A DNA stretch of 64,000 bases from Kaistella faecalis (GCF_019195395.1 NZ_CP078067.1:1379783-1443782), one strand, 5' to 3'; counted from the stretch's first letter, positions 15,925 through 25,510 are shown. The notes: generated from the letters alone by a model not told the origin. Numbers and translations: made by a program.

Positions 15925-18039
15925 TTATTTTTTTAATGCTTTAATTCCCATTTCAAAAAGTGCAAAACTCAGTAAATCAGCATTTTCGCCAATGACCTGA
16001 TCTGTACTTCTGCCTGCTCCGTGACCTGCGTTCACTTCAATCCTTACCAAAACGGGATTGTCGCAGGACTGCTTTTCCTGAAGTTCTGCACCAAATTTAA
16101 ATGAATGCGCAGGAACAACCCGGTCGTCGTGATCGCTTGTAATAATCATGGTTGATGGATAGCAAACTCCTTTTTTTACTTGGTGAACCGGTGAGTATGA
16201 TTTCAGATATTCGAACATTTCTCTGCTGTCTTCAGCTGTTCCGTAATCGTAGCTCCAACCTGCGCCTGCCGTAAATTTATTGTATCGTAGCATGTCTAAA
16301 ACTCCCACGCCAGGGAACGCAACTTTTGCCAGATCAGGACGCATCGTCATCGTAGCACCCACTAATAATCCGCCATTTGAACGACCCGAAAGCGCCATGT
16401 ATTCTTTGGAAGTATAGCCTTTCTGCTGAAGATATTCCCCGGCAGCGATAAAATCATCAAATACATTTTTTTTCTGCATTTTGGTTCCGGCATCGTGCCA
16501 TTTCTTTCCGTATTCGCCACCACCACGAATGTTTGGAACGGCATAAATTCCGCCATTTTCCATCCAGATTGCGTTTACCACAGAAAATGCCGGCTGTAAA
16601 CTGATGTTGAATCCGCCATAAGAATATAAAATCGTCGGATTTTTACCGTCGAGTTTTATTCCTTTTTTATAGTTGATCATCATCGGAATTTTGGTTCCGT
16701 CTTTCGAAGTATAAAAAACCTGCTCGGAAACATAATTTTCTGGATTGAATTTTACGTTCGGTTTCTGATAAACTTCAGATTTCCCGCTGTCGGTATTGAA
16801 TTTATAAATTGTTCCCGGCGTAATATAGTTGGTGAAAGAAAAATAGAGATCTTTCTCTTTTTCTTTACCGCCAAAGCCGGACGCTGTGCCAATTCCAGGA
16901 AGCTCAATTGTTCTGATGAGCTTTCCGTCGTAATCGAACTGTTTCATGCTCGTAACCGCATCTTTCATATACCTGGCGAAAATATATCCTCCGCCCGTGG
17001 ACACGCTTAACACGTTTTCAGTTTCAGGAATCACATCAGTCCAAACATTCGGATTGTTGATGTTGAATTTCACCAAACGCATATTCGGAGCGTTTTTATC
17101 GGTCAATGCATAAATAACATCACCTTTGGAATCGATAAAATCGGTGTTGAATTCATATCCTTTCTGTATAGGAATAAAATCGGTTTTATTTTTAAGATCT
17201 TTAATATAAAGTTCGTTTCCGTTGGTGGCTTCAGAAGCACTTAAAATCTCATATCTTTCATCGTCGGAAACACCGATTCCCATGTATCTGCGCTTGAAAT
17301 CTTCACCACCAATGATTAACTTGTCGGCAGACTGTTTTGTTCCCAGTTTATGGAAATATACTTTATGAGTATCTGTTTTTGCGGAAAGTTCGCTGCCTTT
17401 CGGTTTGTCGTAACTTGAATAATAAAAACCTTCGTCACCCAACCACGATGTTCCGGAAAACTTCACGTCTACAATAGTTTCATCAATGATTTCTTTGGTT
17501 AAAGCATTCATAATGATGATTTTATTCCAGTCGCTTCCACCTTCCGAAATTCTGTATGCTACAAGATTTCCTTTTTTATTGAAGGAAACTCCGGCAAGAG
17601 AAGTCGTTCCTTTGTCAGAAAATTTATTGGGATCGAGGAATACTTCAGTTTTTCCGTTTTTATCGGTTCTATAGAGTACAGATTGCGCCTGAAGACCATC
17701 GTTTTTGTAGAAATAAGTATAGTCTCCCTCTTTAAACGGCGCGCCGATTTTTTCGTAGTTCCAGATGTCTTTGAGCTGAGACCTGAGTTCTTCCCGAAAA
17801 GGAATGTTGGCAAGATAAGTATTGGTAAAAGCTACTTCGCGCTGAACCCAGTCTTTGGTATCCGCAGCCATGTCATCCTCTAACCAACGGTAAGGATCTT
17901 CCACCTTCGTACCGAAATACTCGTCGGTATGGACCACTTTTTTTGTTTCCGGATAATTGAGGGAATTGTTCATTTTTTGACTTGTACAGGAAGCAAAAAA
18001 CAAGGCTCCTGTCAGCATAATAATTGAATTGGTCTTCAT
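15925..18039 (-). CDS. Prolyl oligopeptidase family serine peptidase (S9A), predicted lipoprotein
   Basis: A 704-residue peptidase that cuts after proline in short peptides. A signal peptide ends in a lipobox-like LFFASC (Cys18), so it is predicted to be lipid-anchored. Residues ~30-430 form the seven-bladed propeller. The C-terminal alpha/beta hydrolase carries the Ser motif SGRSNGGLL (about 551-559), Asp in TSDHDDRVVPAHSF and His in NAGHGAG near the end. The N-terminal YPETKKVVHTDEYFGTKVED and DPYRWLED blocks are diagnostic of S9A. It is monocistronic with its own terminator. It probably contributes to peptide use in the envelope. Confidence 0.95.
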   Translation of the reverse strand: MKTNSIIMLTGALFFASCTSQKMNNSLNYPETKKVVHTDEYFGTKVEDPYRWLEDDMAADTKDWVQREVAFTNTYLANIPFREELRSQLKDIWNYEKIGAPFKEGDYTYFYKNDGLQAQSVLYRTDKNGKTEVFLDPNKFSDKGTTSLAGVSFNKKGNLVAYRISEGGSDWNKIIIMNALTKEIIDETIVDVKFSGTSWLGDEGFYYSSYDKPKGSELSAKTDTHKVYFHKLGTKQSADKLIIGGEDFKRRYMGIGVSDDERYEILSASEATNGNELYIKDLKNKTDFIPIQKGYEFNTDFIDSKGDVIYALTDKNAPNMRLVKFNINNPNVWTDVIPETENVLSVSTGGGYIFARYMKDAVTSMKQFDYDGKLIRTIELPGIGTASGFGGKEKEKDLYFSFTNYITPGTIYKFNTDSGKSEVYQKPNVKFNPENYVSEQVFYTSKDGTKIPMMINYKKGIKLDGKNPTILYSYGGFNISLQPAFSVVNAIWMENGGIYAVPNIRGGGEYGKKWHDAGTKMQKKNVFDDFIAAGEYLQQKGYTSKEYMALSGRSNGGLLVGATMTMRPDLAKVAFPGVGVLDMLRYNKFTAGAGWSYDYGTAEDSREMFEYLKSYSPVHQVKKGVCYPSTMIITSDHDDRVVPAHSFKFGAELQEKQSCDNPVLVRIEVNAGHGAGRSTDQVIGENADLLSFALFEMGIKALKK

Positions 18040-18172
18040 TTAAACAGTTTTTTCAAATTTATAAAATTAAAACTGTATTAAACTACAGCGCTCCAATATT
18101 AACAAACTTTAAAAGTAATTGTTGCTAAAAAGGAATAGGATTTGCTTAACTTTAAAAAATAAAAGTATTAAA

Positions 18173-18367
18173 ATGAGAAAAGAAACAGGAGTATTATTGG
18201 CAGGAAGCCTCGGAGTGATAGTTGGTCTCGGCATATTTGGTGTTAAAAAGTTTTTTGCCAAAAAACATAAAGACTACCACGACTACTATTCTGATTTTCA
18301 CCGCCACTTTGAAAAACGATATAGAGATGATGGGCATCATGGTGTAGAATATTTAGCAATGCAATAA
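18173..18367 (+). CDS. Small single-pass membrane protein, unknown function
   Basis: A 64-residue protein beginning at the ATG at 18173: one glycine-rich transmembrane segment (about residues 6-24), a basic stretch (KKFFAKKH), then a His/Tyr/Asp-rich end (HKDYHDYYSDFHRHFEKRY). A longer frame from 18119 exists, but its first 18 residues are basic and lack a membrane signature. The His-rich tail could bind metal, which is only a suggestion. A hairpin terminator follows at 18389, which supports it being a real, separately transcribed gene. No family is recognised. Confidence 0.7.
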   Translation: MRKETGVLLAGSLGVIVGLGIFGVKKFFAKKHKDYHDYYSDFHRHFEKRYRDDGHHGVEYLAMQ

Positions 18368-18388
18368 TTCTTCATCTTCATAAACATT

Positions 18389-18420
18389 AATCCTGAGTTC
18401 TTCGAATTCGGGATTTTTTG
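18389..18420 (+). terminator. Terminator after the small membrane protein gene
   Basis: AATCCTGAGTTC (18389-18400) pairs with GAATTCGGGATT (18404-18415) with two imperfect positions and a 3-base loop, then TTTT. It lies 22 bases after the stop. Confidence 0.7.
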
Positions 18421-18499
18421 TGGAAAAGTGAAGTCTTAAATACTCATCAAATAATTGGGAACAGAAATTATTTTTGTAACCAACTTCAAAAACAATGTA

Positions 18500-19543
18500 A
18501 TGTCCAGTGAAAATTTCATTAAAGGTCAGGGCGCACAGCGGAACGAAATCAACCGTTTCGAAAAATACACCTTTGAACCTGAGGAAGATGATTTTCTTAA
18601 GACAAAAACCACTTTCACAGAAGTTTTTCCCAAAACAATTGTGAACGAGGTTAAAAGTCCGGACATAAGGATGGAATATTCGCTGAATCCTTATCAGGGC
18701 TGCGAGCATGGCTGTTCTTACTGTTTCGCCAGACCCACGCACGAATTCTGGGGATATTCCGCCGGCACAGATTTCGAGCGAAAAATCATGGTCAAGAAAA
18801 ATGCTCCTGACCTGCTTGAAAAATTCTTTCAGAAAAGAAATTATGTTCCGAAAACCATTACCCTTTCAGGAAATACCGACTGTTATCAACCCGCGGAGAG
18901 GGAATTTGAAATAACGCGGAAAATTCTGAAACTTTGCTTGGATTACCGGCACCCGGTTTCTATTCTAACGAAAAACGCTTTGGTTTTGAGAGATTTAGAC
19001 ATTCTGAAACCTTTGTCTGAACAGAATCTGGTTTCTGTTTCGTTCAGCATTCCGACCATCAATGAAGAGATCCGCCGAAAAATGGAGCCGCGAACTTCCT
19101 CTGTAAAAAATAAACTAAAAGCCATCGAAATTTTAAGCGGACATAAAATCCCTGTCGGCGTTATGGTTGCGCCAGTAATTCCGGGCTTGACAAGCGACGA
19201 AAGCCTTAACATATTAAAAACTGTTTCTGAAGCGGGCGCGCAAAAATTCGGATATGTTTTGGTTAGACTGAATGATACGGTTGAACCGGTTTTTATCAAC
19301 TGGATTAACGCCAACTTTCCCGACAGAGCAGAAAAAGTCCTGAACCTCATCCGTTCCATGCGCGGCGGAAAACTTGGCGATAAAAGATTTCACGAACGCT
19401 ATAAAGGCGAGGGAAATATTGCTGAAATGATTCACGATACTTTTGCTTTGGGCAGAAGAAAATTCTTCGCAGACAAAGAAATCACTCCACTTTCTACGGA
19501 GAATTTCACGGGCAGTAAAGACCAGCAACTGAAACTTTTTTAA
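18500..19543 (+). CDS. PA0069/SPL-type radical SAM protein
   Basis: A 347-residue protein with a radical SAM cluster motif C68xxxC72xxC75 in GCEHGCSYCFARP, preceded by NPYQG and followed by FWGYSAGTDFERKI. This combination is typical of the PA0069-family of spore photoproduct lyase-like (Rv2578c) radical SAM proteins, whose substrate is not known. The start is placed at the ATG at 18500 (MSSENFIKGQGAQRNE), since NH2-terminal GAQxN is conserved in the family; a frame from 18455 adds 15 unsupported residues. It is not obviously in an operon. Confidence 0.88.
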   Translation: MSSENFIKGQGAQRNEINRFEKYTFEPEEDDFLKTKTTFTEVFPKTIVNEVKSPDIRMEYSLNPYQGCEHGCSYCFARPTHEFWGYSAGTDFERKIMVKKNAPDLLEKFFQKRNYVPKTITLSGNTDCYQPAEREFEITRKILKLCLDYRHPVSILTKNALVLRDLDILKPLSEQNLVSVSFSIPTINEEIRRKMEPRTSSVKNKLKAIEILSGHKIPVGVMVAPVIPGLTSDESLNILKTVSEAGAQKFGYVLVRLNDTVEPVFINWINANFPDRAEKVLNLIRSMRGGKLGDKRFHERYKGEGNIAEMIHDTFALGRRKFFADKEITPLSTENFTGSKDQQLKLF

Positions 19544-19629
19544 CGGACTACATCTCCTGTCCCGAAATTTTTCGCCTCCTCAAACCAATTGCATAAACTT
19601 TTTAGTTATTTTTAACAAAATTTTCAGCA

Positions 19630-21033
19630 ATGGTTTTAAGCAGAATTTGGAGCGCATTTATAATTGTGGCCATATTGGTTGCAAGTATAAAATATTTATT
19701 TTCAGATAATTACAAAGCAATTTACAATGACATGGTGGTCGGTAAAAGCGGCGACACCGTGCAGATTGCTTCAAAAAAAATGTCTGACTTAAATCCTGAA
19801 ATCCAGAAACAACTGCTTACAAAGCCTGATTTTGATCAAAATCGGGTTCATTACAAAACTGATTCTGCAAAATCTGGGGTTCAAATCTATCGTGTTCAGG
19901 CAACCGACGGAGTCATTGGAACATCAGAAACCGCTGTGAAAATCTGTCTTGGTTTAATTGGAATTATGACGCTTTTCATGGGCTTCATGAGCATCGCTGA
20001 AAAAGCCGGCGGAATTAATTTACTATCGAGATTAATACAGCCGTTTTTCTCGAAACTCTTTCCGGAAATTCCAAAAAACCATCCTTCTTTTGGTCATATG
20101 TTGCTAAATTTCAGTGCCAATTTACTAGGTCTTGATAATGCCGCAACGCCTTTCGGGCTGAAAGCGATGGAAAGTCTGCAGACTTTAAATCCTGATAAAG
20201 AAAGGGCCAGCAATTCCCAGATCATGTTTCTGTGTCTTCACGCCGGAGGTTTAACATTGATTCCTGTTTCAATCATTGCAATTCGTGCTTCCATGGGATC
20301 TGCAACGCCGACGGATATTTTTCTGCCCTGCATGATCGCAACTTTTGCAGCCACAATGGCCGCGATGATAATCGTTTCTATTCACCAGAAAATCAATCTT
20401 TTTCAGCCTGCTGTAATCGCATACGTCGGCGGAATATCCGTAATTGTCGGACTATTGGTGGTTTATCTGGTGCAGCTGACCAAAGAAGGTCTGGATAATT
20501 TCAGTATGCTGCTGAGCAACGGAATAATTCTGCTGATCTTCTTCGCCATTGTTCTTGGGGCAGTTTACAAAAAAATTAATGTCTTCGATGCTTTTATTGA
20601 TGGAGCAAAAGAAGGTTTTTGGACTTGCGTGAAAATCATTCCTTATTTGGTTGGAATGCTGATTGCGATTTCTCTGCTCAGAACTTCAGGGGTTTTTGAT
20701 GTGCTTATTGACGGGATGAAATGGGTTGCTGCCGTTGTAGGTTTCGACACACGATTTGTTGACGGATTACCAACGGCACTGATCAAACCGCTTTCCGGTT
20801 CCGGTGCACGCGGAATGATGGTCGATACGATGCAGACTTTCGGAGCAGACAGTTTCCAGGGAAGATTGGCGGCCGTTTTACAAGGAAGCTCAGATACCAC
20901 TTTTTATGTTATCGCAGTATATTTCGGAGCGGTTGGGATTAAAAACACAAGATACACCGTAACGGCGATGCTTTTAGCCGATCTGGTGGGGATCATTACT
21001 TCCGTGATTTTGGCTTATATTTTCTTTGCTTAA
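19630..21033 (+). CDS. Nucleoside-recognition (gate) domain membrane protein, SpmA/SpmB fusion
   Basis: A 467-residue polytopic membrane protein with two gate-type nucleoside-recognition halves. The first (about 110-225) contains NFSANLLGLDNAATPFGLKA, a SpmA hallmark. The second (about 300-465) contains DAFIDGAKEGFWTCVKIIP and SGSGARGMMVDTM, as in SpmB. In Bacillus the two halves are separate spore-maturation proteins; fused homologues are common in non-sporulating Bacteroidetes, where the transported substance is unknown. Residues ~25-95 form a soluble insert after the first membrane segment. The next gene starts 9 bases later. Confidence 0.88.
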   Translation: MVLSRIWSAFIIVAILVASIKYLFSDNYKAIYNDMVVGKSGDTVQIASKKMSDLNPEIQKQLLTKPDFDQNRVHYKTDSAKSGVQIYRVQATDGVIGTSETAVKICLGLIGIMTLFMGFMSIAEKAGGINLLSRLIQPFFSKLFPEIPKNHPSFGHMLLNFSANLLGLDNAATPFGLKAMESLQTLNPDKERASNSQIMFLCLHAGGLTLIPVSIIAIRASMGSATPTDIFLPCMIATFAATMAAMIIVSIHQKINLFQPAVIAYVGGISVIVGLLVVYLVQLTKEGLDNFSMLLSNGIILLIFFAIVLGAVYKKINVFDAFIDGAKEGFWTCVKIIPYLVGMLIAISLLRTSGVFDVLIDGMKWVAAVVGFDTRFVDGLPTALIKPLSGSGARGMMVDTMQTFGADSFQGRLAAVLQGSSDTTFYVIAVYFGAVGIKNTRYTVTAMLLADLVGIITSVILAYIFFA

Positions 21034-21042
21034 AAATTCAAT

Positions 21043-21429
21043 ATGATACACGATAAAGATTACATCATCAGAATTGTAAAACAGTTTTCAGAATTCCTTT
21101 CGAAGATGATTTTAGGAGGAAAAAACGAAGGCGATCTCAGTGAACTCGATCGTGTTTTCGACACCAATATGAGAGATACTTTTAAAATGAGTTTTGAAGA
21201 ACTTGCACTCAAATCAAGCGCCGAAATGATTGATTTGGTGGGAACAAAAGATACGGCGCACCATATTCCTTATTTTGAACTTTTAGGTCATTTGTTTTAT
21301 TTTAAAAACAAAGAAAATCCCAGTCCGGATTACGCGTCGAAAGCAAAGGCTTTTTATGAAATTTACCTGCAGAAAAGCGGAATTTTTTCTATGCAGATTG
21401 TCTCAAGAATAAACGAATTGAAGGCCTAA
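21043..21429 (+). CDS. Conserved hypothetical protein (DUF6483-like)
   Basis: A 128-residue soluble, mostly helical protein without signal peptide. The opening KDYIIRIVKQFSEFLSKMILG resembles the start of DUF6483 proteins, but I base this on memory of the pattern, not on a search. The central part has acidic helices and a short TPR-like end (YASKAKAFYEIYLQKSG). It begins 9 bases after the SpmA/SpmB fusion gene, so the two are probably co-transcribed and may work together. Function is unknown. Confidence 0.7.
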   Translation: MIHDKDYIIRIVKQFSEFLSKMILGGKNEGDLSELDRVFDTNMRDTFKMSFEELALKSSAEMIDLVGTKDTAHHIPYFELLGHLFYFKNKENPSPDYASKAKAFYEIYLQKSGIFSMQIVSRINELKA

Positions 21430-21476
21430 GTGTAACAAAATTATAAAAATTGCGTCTTATTCTTTAAAATTTTTCC

Positions 21477-22817
21477 ATGAAAAAAACTGCGGTCCTTTTG
21501 CTCAGCTTTGTGTCTTTTGTAGCTTTTTCCCAAAAGAAATGGTCGCTTCAGGAGTGTGTAAACTACGCGGTCGAAAATAATCTGCAGGTTATTCAGAATA
21601 CATTAAATACCAAAACTCAGGATAATTCGCTGCAAATAGCGAAGCGTCAGTATTTACCGTCTGTTTCAGGAAATATCAATAATAACGCATCATTTGGACA
21701 GGGTCGGGATGTTTTTGGAAACACTAACCGAAACGATAACTTCAGCAACAGCGCAAGTGTAGGCGCCGATATTCTCGTTTATAACAACGGAAGACTTGAG
21801 AAAAATATCAGAAGAACGGAATTTGACGTTGAAGCCAGCAAATTTGACCTGGAAAGAATAAAAAACGATATTTCACTGCAGATCGCACAGCAGTATTTAT
21901 CGGTTTTACTTAATCGCGAAATTGTGAAGATTTCTGAAAGTGCTCTAGAAAACGCGGACAGACTTTATAAAAGAGCAAAAATTACTACCGAAGTCGGAAC
22001 TACACCACAAACGGTTCTTGCAGAAGCTGAGGCGGCATTGGCGCGGGAAAAACAAAATGTAAAAACCGCAGAAATCAACACCAGCAGAAGTCTTTTCGCA
22101 CTTGCAATGCTTTTACAGTTGCCGGAGTATAAGAATTTTGATATTCAGGAGGTTCCGGTTGACGGGATTTTGGATGCGCCGCTTTTTACAGCAGAAAACA
22201 TTATCACCAAAGCTTACGATAATCAGCCGCAGATTAAAGCCGCTGAAAACAGAATAAAATCTGCAGAGGCACAAACCGAAGTGACGAGAACTGCGTTCTG
22301 GCCAACAGTTACTGCAAATGCCGGATTGGGAAGTTCTTACTTTTATCTCCTTAGTCCAGCAAAAGACCTCAATGGAAATACAATTCAGCAGTCACAATTT
22401 TTTACCCAGTACAAAGACAATTTCGGACAGCAATTAGGCCTGTCAGCCAATATCCCGATTTTCAATAAAGGGATTACCAAACTACAGGTAGAGCAGTCGA
22501 AAATCAATGAAGACATAGCAAAAACCACTTTGTTGCAGCAAAAACAGCAGGTTTTGCAAAATGTTCAGCAGGCACAGTTTGACGCAGAAAGTAATTACGA
22601 AGCCTATCTTGCGGCAACTGAGGCTGAAAAAAGCGCGAAACTGGCGCTGGATTTTGCCGAGAAAAGTTTTGCGGCGGGACGCTCCACCGTTTATGATCTC
22701 AACAGTGCCAGAAATAATTTCGCCAATGCGCAGGGCTCCGTTGCACAGGCAAAATACAATTACCTTTTCAGCATGAAACTGCTTAATTTCTATGCCGGAA
22801 TCCCATTGAGTCTGTGA
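21477..22817 (+). CDS. TolC family outer membrane efflux protein
   Basis: A 446-residue TolC-like protein with a signal peptide (MKKTAVLLLSFVSFVAFSQ) and WSLQECVNYAVENNLQVIQN at the mature N-terminus, the classic start of an OEP repeat. Two OEP repeats (about 20-215 and 230-440) with long coiled-coil helices are visible, and AxxNFANAQGSVAQAKYNYLF closes the second. TolC proteins form the outer membrane channel of tripartite exporters. No inner membrane pump or periplasmic adaptor is next to it, so the partner is encoded elsewhere. The SprT-like gene follows after 4 bases. Confidence 0.92.
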   Translation: MKKTAVLLLSFVSFVAFSQKKWSLQECVNYAVENNLQVIQNTLNTKTQDNSLQIAKRQYLPSVSGNINNNASFGQGRDVFGNTNRNDNFSNSASVGADILVYNNGRLEKNIRRTEFDVEASKFDLERIKNDISLQIAQQYLSVLLNREIVKISESALENADRLYKRAKITTEVGTTPQTVLAEAEAALAREKQNVKTAEINTSRSLFALAMLLQLPEYKNFDIQEVPVDGILDAPLFTAENIITKAYDNQPQIKAAENRIKSAEAQTEVTRTAFWPTVTANAGLGSSYFYLLSPAKDLNGNTIQQSQFFTQYKDNFGQQLGLSANIPIFNKGITKLQVEQSKINEDIAKTTLLQQKQQVLQNVQQAQFDAESNYEAYLAATEAEKSAKLALDFAEKSFAAGRSTVYDLNSARNNFANAQGSVAQAKYNYLFSMKLLNFYAGIPLSL

Positions 22818-22821
22818 TAAA

Positions 22822-23412
22822 ATGTCTGTTGCCAACCTTCAGAAATATTTGCCTGAAAATACTTTGCCTTTCCTGAAAACCTGGTTTGGCGAACATTATA
22901 TTCACATTAAAATCACGAAAGGACGGAATTCAAAATTGGGCGATTACCGGAAAATGCCGGATAAATCGCACCAGATTACGATAAATTCTACCCTGCAGCC
23001 GCAACTTTTCTTTTTTGTTTTAACCCATGAACTGGCACATCTGCTGGCTTTTGAGAACTTCGGAAACCGTATTTCTCCCCATGGCGCAGAATGGAAAAGT
23101 ACGTTCCGGACAATGCTTTTAGAAAGCATCTCGGTTTATTCTGAAGATTTAAAACCCATTATTCTCAAGTTCTCTAAATCCCCGAAAGCCAACTTCATGT
23201 CGAGTCCGGATTTGGTAAAATACTTCCACATAGAAAATTACGAAGACGAAACTTCCTACATCGAAGATTTAGAGACCGACACCCGTTTTATTTACCGTAA
23301 AGAGACTTATATCATAGAAGGTAAACGCAAAAAGAACTATATTTGCCTCAATCTCGACAACGGGAAAAGGTATATTTTCAAACCCTTAGCAAGAGTAGAA
23401 AAATTAAGTTAA
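22822..23412 (+). CDS. SprT-like zinc metalloprotease-fold protein
   Basis: A 196-residue protein with the zincin motif H69-E-L-A-H73 and a likely third ligand His in SPHGAEWK about 15 residues later, as in SprT/SPRTN proteins. The zinc-ribbon Cys residues of longer SprT proteins are absent: the C-terminal part has CLNLDNGKRY but no Cys pair. Bacterial SprT proteins are poorly characterised, and proteolysis of DNA-bound or cytosolic proteins is suggested by similarity to SPRTN only. It is probably co-transcribed with tolC (4-base gap) and manC (2-base gap). Confidence 0.85.
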   Translation: MSVANLQKYLPENTLPFLKTWFGEHYIHIKITKGRNSKLGDYRKMPDKSHQITINSTLQPQLFFFVLTHELAHLLAFENFGNRISPHGAEWKSTFRTMLLESISVYSEDLKPIILKFSKSPKANFMSSPDLVKYFHIENYEDETSYIEDLETDTRFIYRKETYIIEGKRKKNYICLNLDNGKRYIFKPLARVEKLS

Positions 23413-23414
23413 GC

Positions 23415-24497
23415 ATGTCTAAATCAAACAATTACTGCGTTATTATGGCAGGAGGAGTCGGCAGCCGATTCTGGCCAATGAGCACACAGAAATTCCCTAA
23501 ACAGTTTCAGGATATTTTAGGAACGGGCCGAACAATGATTCAGCAGACCTATGACAGAATCAGCCAGATTGTTCCGAAAGAAAATATCTATGTAATCACC
23601 AATAAAGAATATGTTTCGTTGACGGAACAGCAGTTACCGGAACTAAAACCGAAGAATATCGTAGGCGAACCTATGATGAAAAACACGGCGGCCTGCAATA
23701 TTTATATGGCAAAGAAGATTGCTGCTGAAAATCCAGATGCCAACATGATTGTGTTGCCTGCAGATCACCTGATTCTGAAAGAAAACACCTTTCTCCAAAA
23801 AGTGGAACTGGCTTTTAATCTGGCCTCCCAAAACGATTATCTCATTACTTTAGGCATCACTCCTACCCGTCCGGATACGGGTTACGGATATATTCAGTTC
23901 ATCGAGAAAAAAAATGCAGACCATTTTAAAGTGAAAACTTTCACTGAAAAACCCATTCTGGAAATTGCCAAAAGTTTTCTGGAAAGCGGCGATTTCCTCT
24001 GGAATGCTGGAATCTTTATCTGGAACGTAAAATCTATTCTTTCGGCGTTCGATCTTTATCTCGAGGAAATGTCTCAGCAGTTCGTGAGTTGCGATTATAA
24101 CACCGATGGCGAGGCGAGCTGCATTGAAATGATTTATCCTAAAGTCACCAAAATTTCTATTGATAACGGTATTCTCGAAAAAGCTAAAAATGTATATGTA
24201 ATCCCTGCAGACCTGGGCTGGAGTGATCTGGGAAGCTGGACATCGGTTTACGAAACCTTAGATAAAGACGAAAACAAGAACACATTGCAACCCAAGCACA
24301 TTCTTATGTATAATGCGAAGGGAAACATCGTTCAGTTCAAAAATAAAAACAAAGCTGCTATCATCGACGGTCTCAAGAATTATATCGTTGTGGATACCGA
24401 TAAAGCACTTTTAATATGTCCGCGCGATAACGATCAGCTCATCAAGGAATATATTCATGATTTAAAAACGCTAAAAAAAAGCGACAAGTTTTTATAA
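23415..24497 (+). CDS. manC: Mannose-1-phosphate guanylyltransferase
   Basis: A 360-residue nucleotidyltransferase making GDP-mannose from GTP and mannose-1-phosphate. The signature AGGVGSRFWP (12-21) with PKQF (about 28-31) is the pyrophosphorylase nucleotide-binding loop. FTEKP and NAGIFIW (about 177-205) match the GDP-mannose subgroup, as does PADLGWSDLGSW (about 269-280). The phosphomannose isomerase domain of bifunctional ManC is absent. The start is the ATG at 23415, two bases after the previous stop; an extension from 23343 overlaps the SprT-like gene and is rejected. It feeds surface polysaccharide synthesis, together with glycosyltransferases nearby. Confidence 0.92.
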   Translation: MSKSNNYCVIMAGGVGSRFWPMSTQKFPKQFQDILGTGRTMIQQTYDRISQIVPKENIYVITNKEYVSLTEQQLPELKPKNIVGEPMMKNTAACNIYMAKKIAAENPDANMIVLPADHLILKENTFLQKVELAFNLASQNDYLITLGITPTRPDTGYGYIQFIEKKNADHFKVKTFTEKPILEIAKSFLESGDFLWNAGIFIWNVKSILSAFDLYLEEMSQQFVSCDYNTDGEASCIEMIYPKVTKISIDNGILEKAKNVYVIPADLGWSDLGSWTSVYETLDKDENKNTLQPKHILMYNAKGNIVQFKNKNKAAIIDGLKNYIVVDTDKALLICPRDNDQLIKEYIHDLKTLKKSDKFL

Positions 24498-24502
24498 AAA
24501 AC

Positions 24503-24534
24503 AAAAAATCTTTCAATATCTGAAAGATTTTTTT
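24503..24534. terminator. Bidirectional terminator between manC and a glycosyltransferase
   Basis: AAAAAATCTTTC (24503-24514) pairs perfectly with GAAAGATTTTTT (24522-24533). The flanking A and T runs make it work for manC (+) and the converging GT9 gene (-). Confidence 0.85.
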
Positions 24535-24535
24535 G

Positions 24536-25510
24536 TTAATCCTTATAAATTTTATTGATAATCTGCTGAATATTAATTTCATGCAGACAGGCCCAATCGC
24601 CACGGTAACACTTTTTGTCACCAAAAACCGAACACGGCCTGCAGGTCAGATCTTTTATTTGTACCACATCTTCTTCTTTCTGTCCGTAACCTAGAAAGCC
24701 TGCAAAAGGATGTGTCGCGCCCCACACCGATATGCATCGGGTGCCGGCTAAACTTGCAAGATGCATGTTTGCAGAATCCATAGAAATCATGATTTCGAGT
24801 TCAGCTATTTTTGCGAGTTCCTGTTTTAAAGTAAGTTGGCCAGCAACGTTCTCGGTATTAGGAATTTGAGCAACCCACTTATCCAGCGTTTCTACCTCAT
24901 TCTTTCCTCCGCCAAAAAAATATATTCTATGTTTTTCCGAAAGATGTTTTACAAGCTCAAAAGACTTTTCCAGAGGCAGCATTTTTCCTTCGTGCTGGGC
25001 AAAAGGCGCGAATCCGATTCCGCTTTTTTGTGACAAATAAGTTCTGTAATGATGCGATAAAGTCAGCGAAAATCCCAATTCCCGCAACACATCGGCGTAA
25101 CGTTCTGTGTTTTTTTTGAGCGGTGCTTTTTCCAGATTCCATATATCGGTAAGATGTTCCTTTTCCTTCTTGCCTTTATTGATAATTGAAACCCTAAATC
25201 CTTTACGCTTAAAGATTTTGCTGAGTATTTTCGTTCTGATTACATCGTGAAGGTCTGCGACAAACTCAGGCTTAAATTCATCTGTAAGTTCCTGAGCAAG
25301 TTTTCTCATTCCGAAAACGCCCTTGTAATCATCAATATTTACGCCTTTGAAAACAAGATTCGGAATGCCATTAAATAAATCACCAAAGTTTTTACGGCTT
25401 ACAAAAACGATTTGTATGTTGGGATTCTGTTCCAGAAATTCTGTGACAACGGGAACCGTCATTGCAACGTCACCAAAAGCTGAAAAACGGTATGCTAGGA
25501 TTGTTCTCAC
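24536..25510 (-). CDS. Glycosyltransferase family 9 (heptosyltransferase-like)
   Basis: A 324-residue GT-B protein of the ADP-heptose:LPS heptosyltransferase family. The N-terminal block RFSAFGDVAMTVPVVTE is the GT9 acceptor-side motif, and ISMDSANMHLASLAGTRCIS is the donor-site motif. The C-terminus has a Cys-rich CRPCSVFGDKKCYRGDWACL segment found in this group. It probably adds a sugar to lipopolysaccharide core on the inner membrane. The start codon is GTG at 25510, whose last two bases are part of the TGA stop of sufE (GTGA overlap), so translation is coupled. Confidence 0.9.
   Translation of the reverse strand: MRTILAYRFSAFGDVAMTVPVVTEFLEQNPNIQIVFVSRKNFGDLFNGIPNLVFKGVNIDDYKGVFGMRKLAQELTDEFKPEFVADLHDVIRTKILSKIFKRKGFRVSIINKGKKEKEHLTDIWNLEKAPLKKNTERYADVLRELGFSLTLSHHYRTYLSQKSGIGFAPFAQHEGKMLPLEKSFELVKHLSEKHRIYFFGGGKNEVETLDKWVAQIPNTENVAGQLTLKQELAKIAELEIMISMDSANMHLASLAGTRCISVWGATHPFAGFLGYGQKEEDVVQIKDLTCRPCSVFGDKKCYRGDWACLHEINIQQIINKIYKD

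Noticed and set aside
18353-18742. A 129-codon minus-strand frame over the radical SAM gene start
   Set aside because: It is antisense to the conserved Cys motif region of the radical SAM protein and has no recognisable content.
23343-23414. N-terminal extension of manC over the SprT-like gene
   Set aside because: The first 24 residues overlap the SprT-like coding sequence; the ATG at 23415 gives the expected nucleotidyltransferase start.
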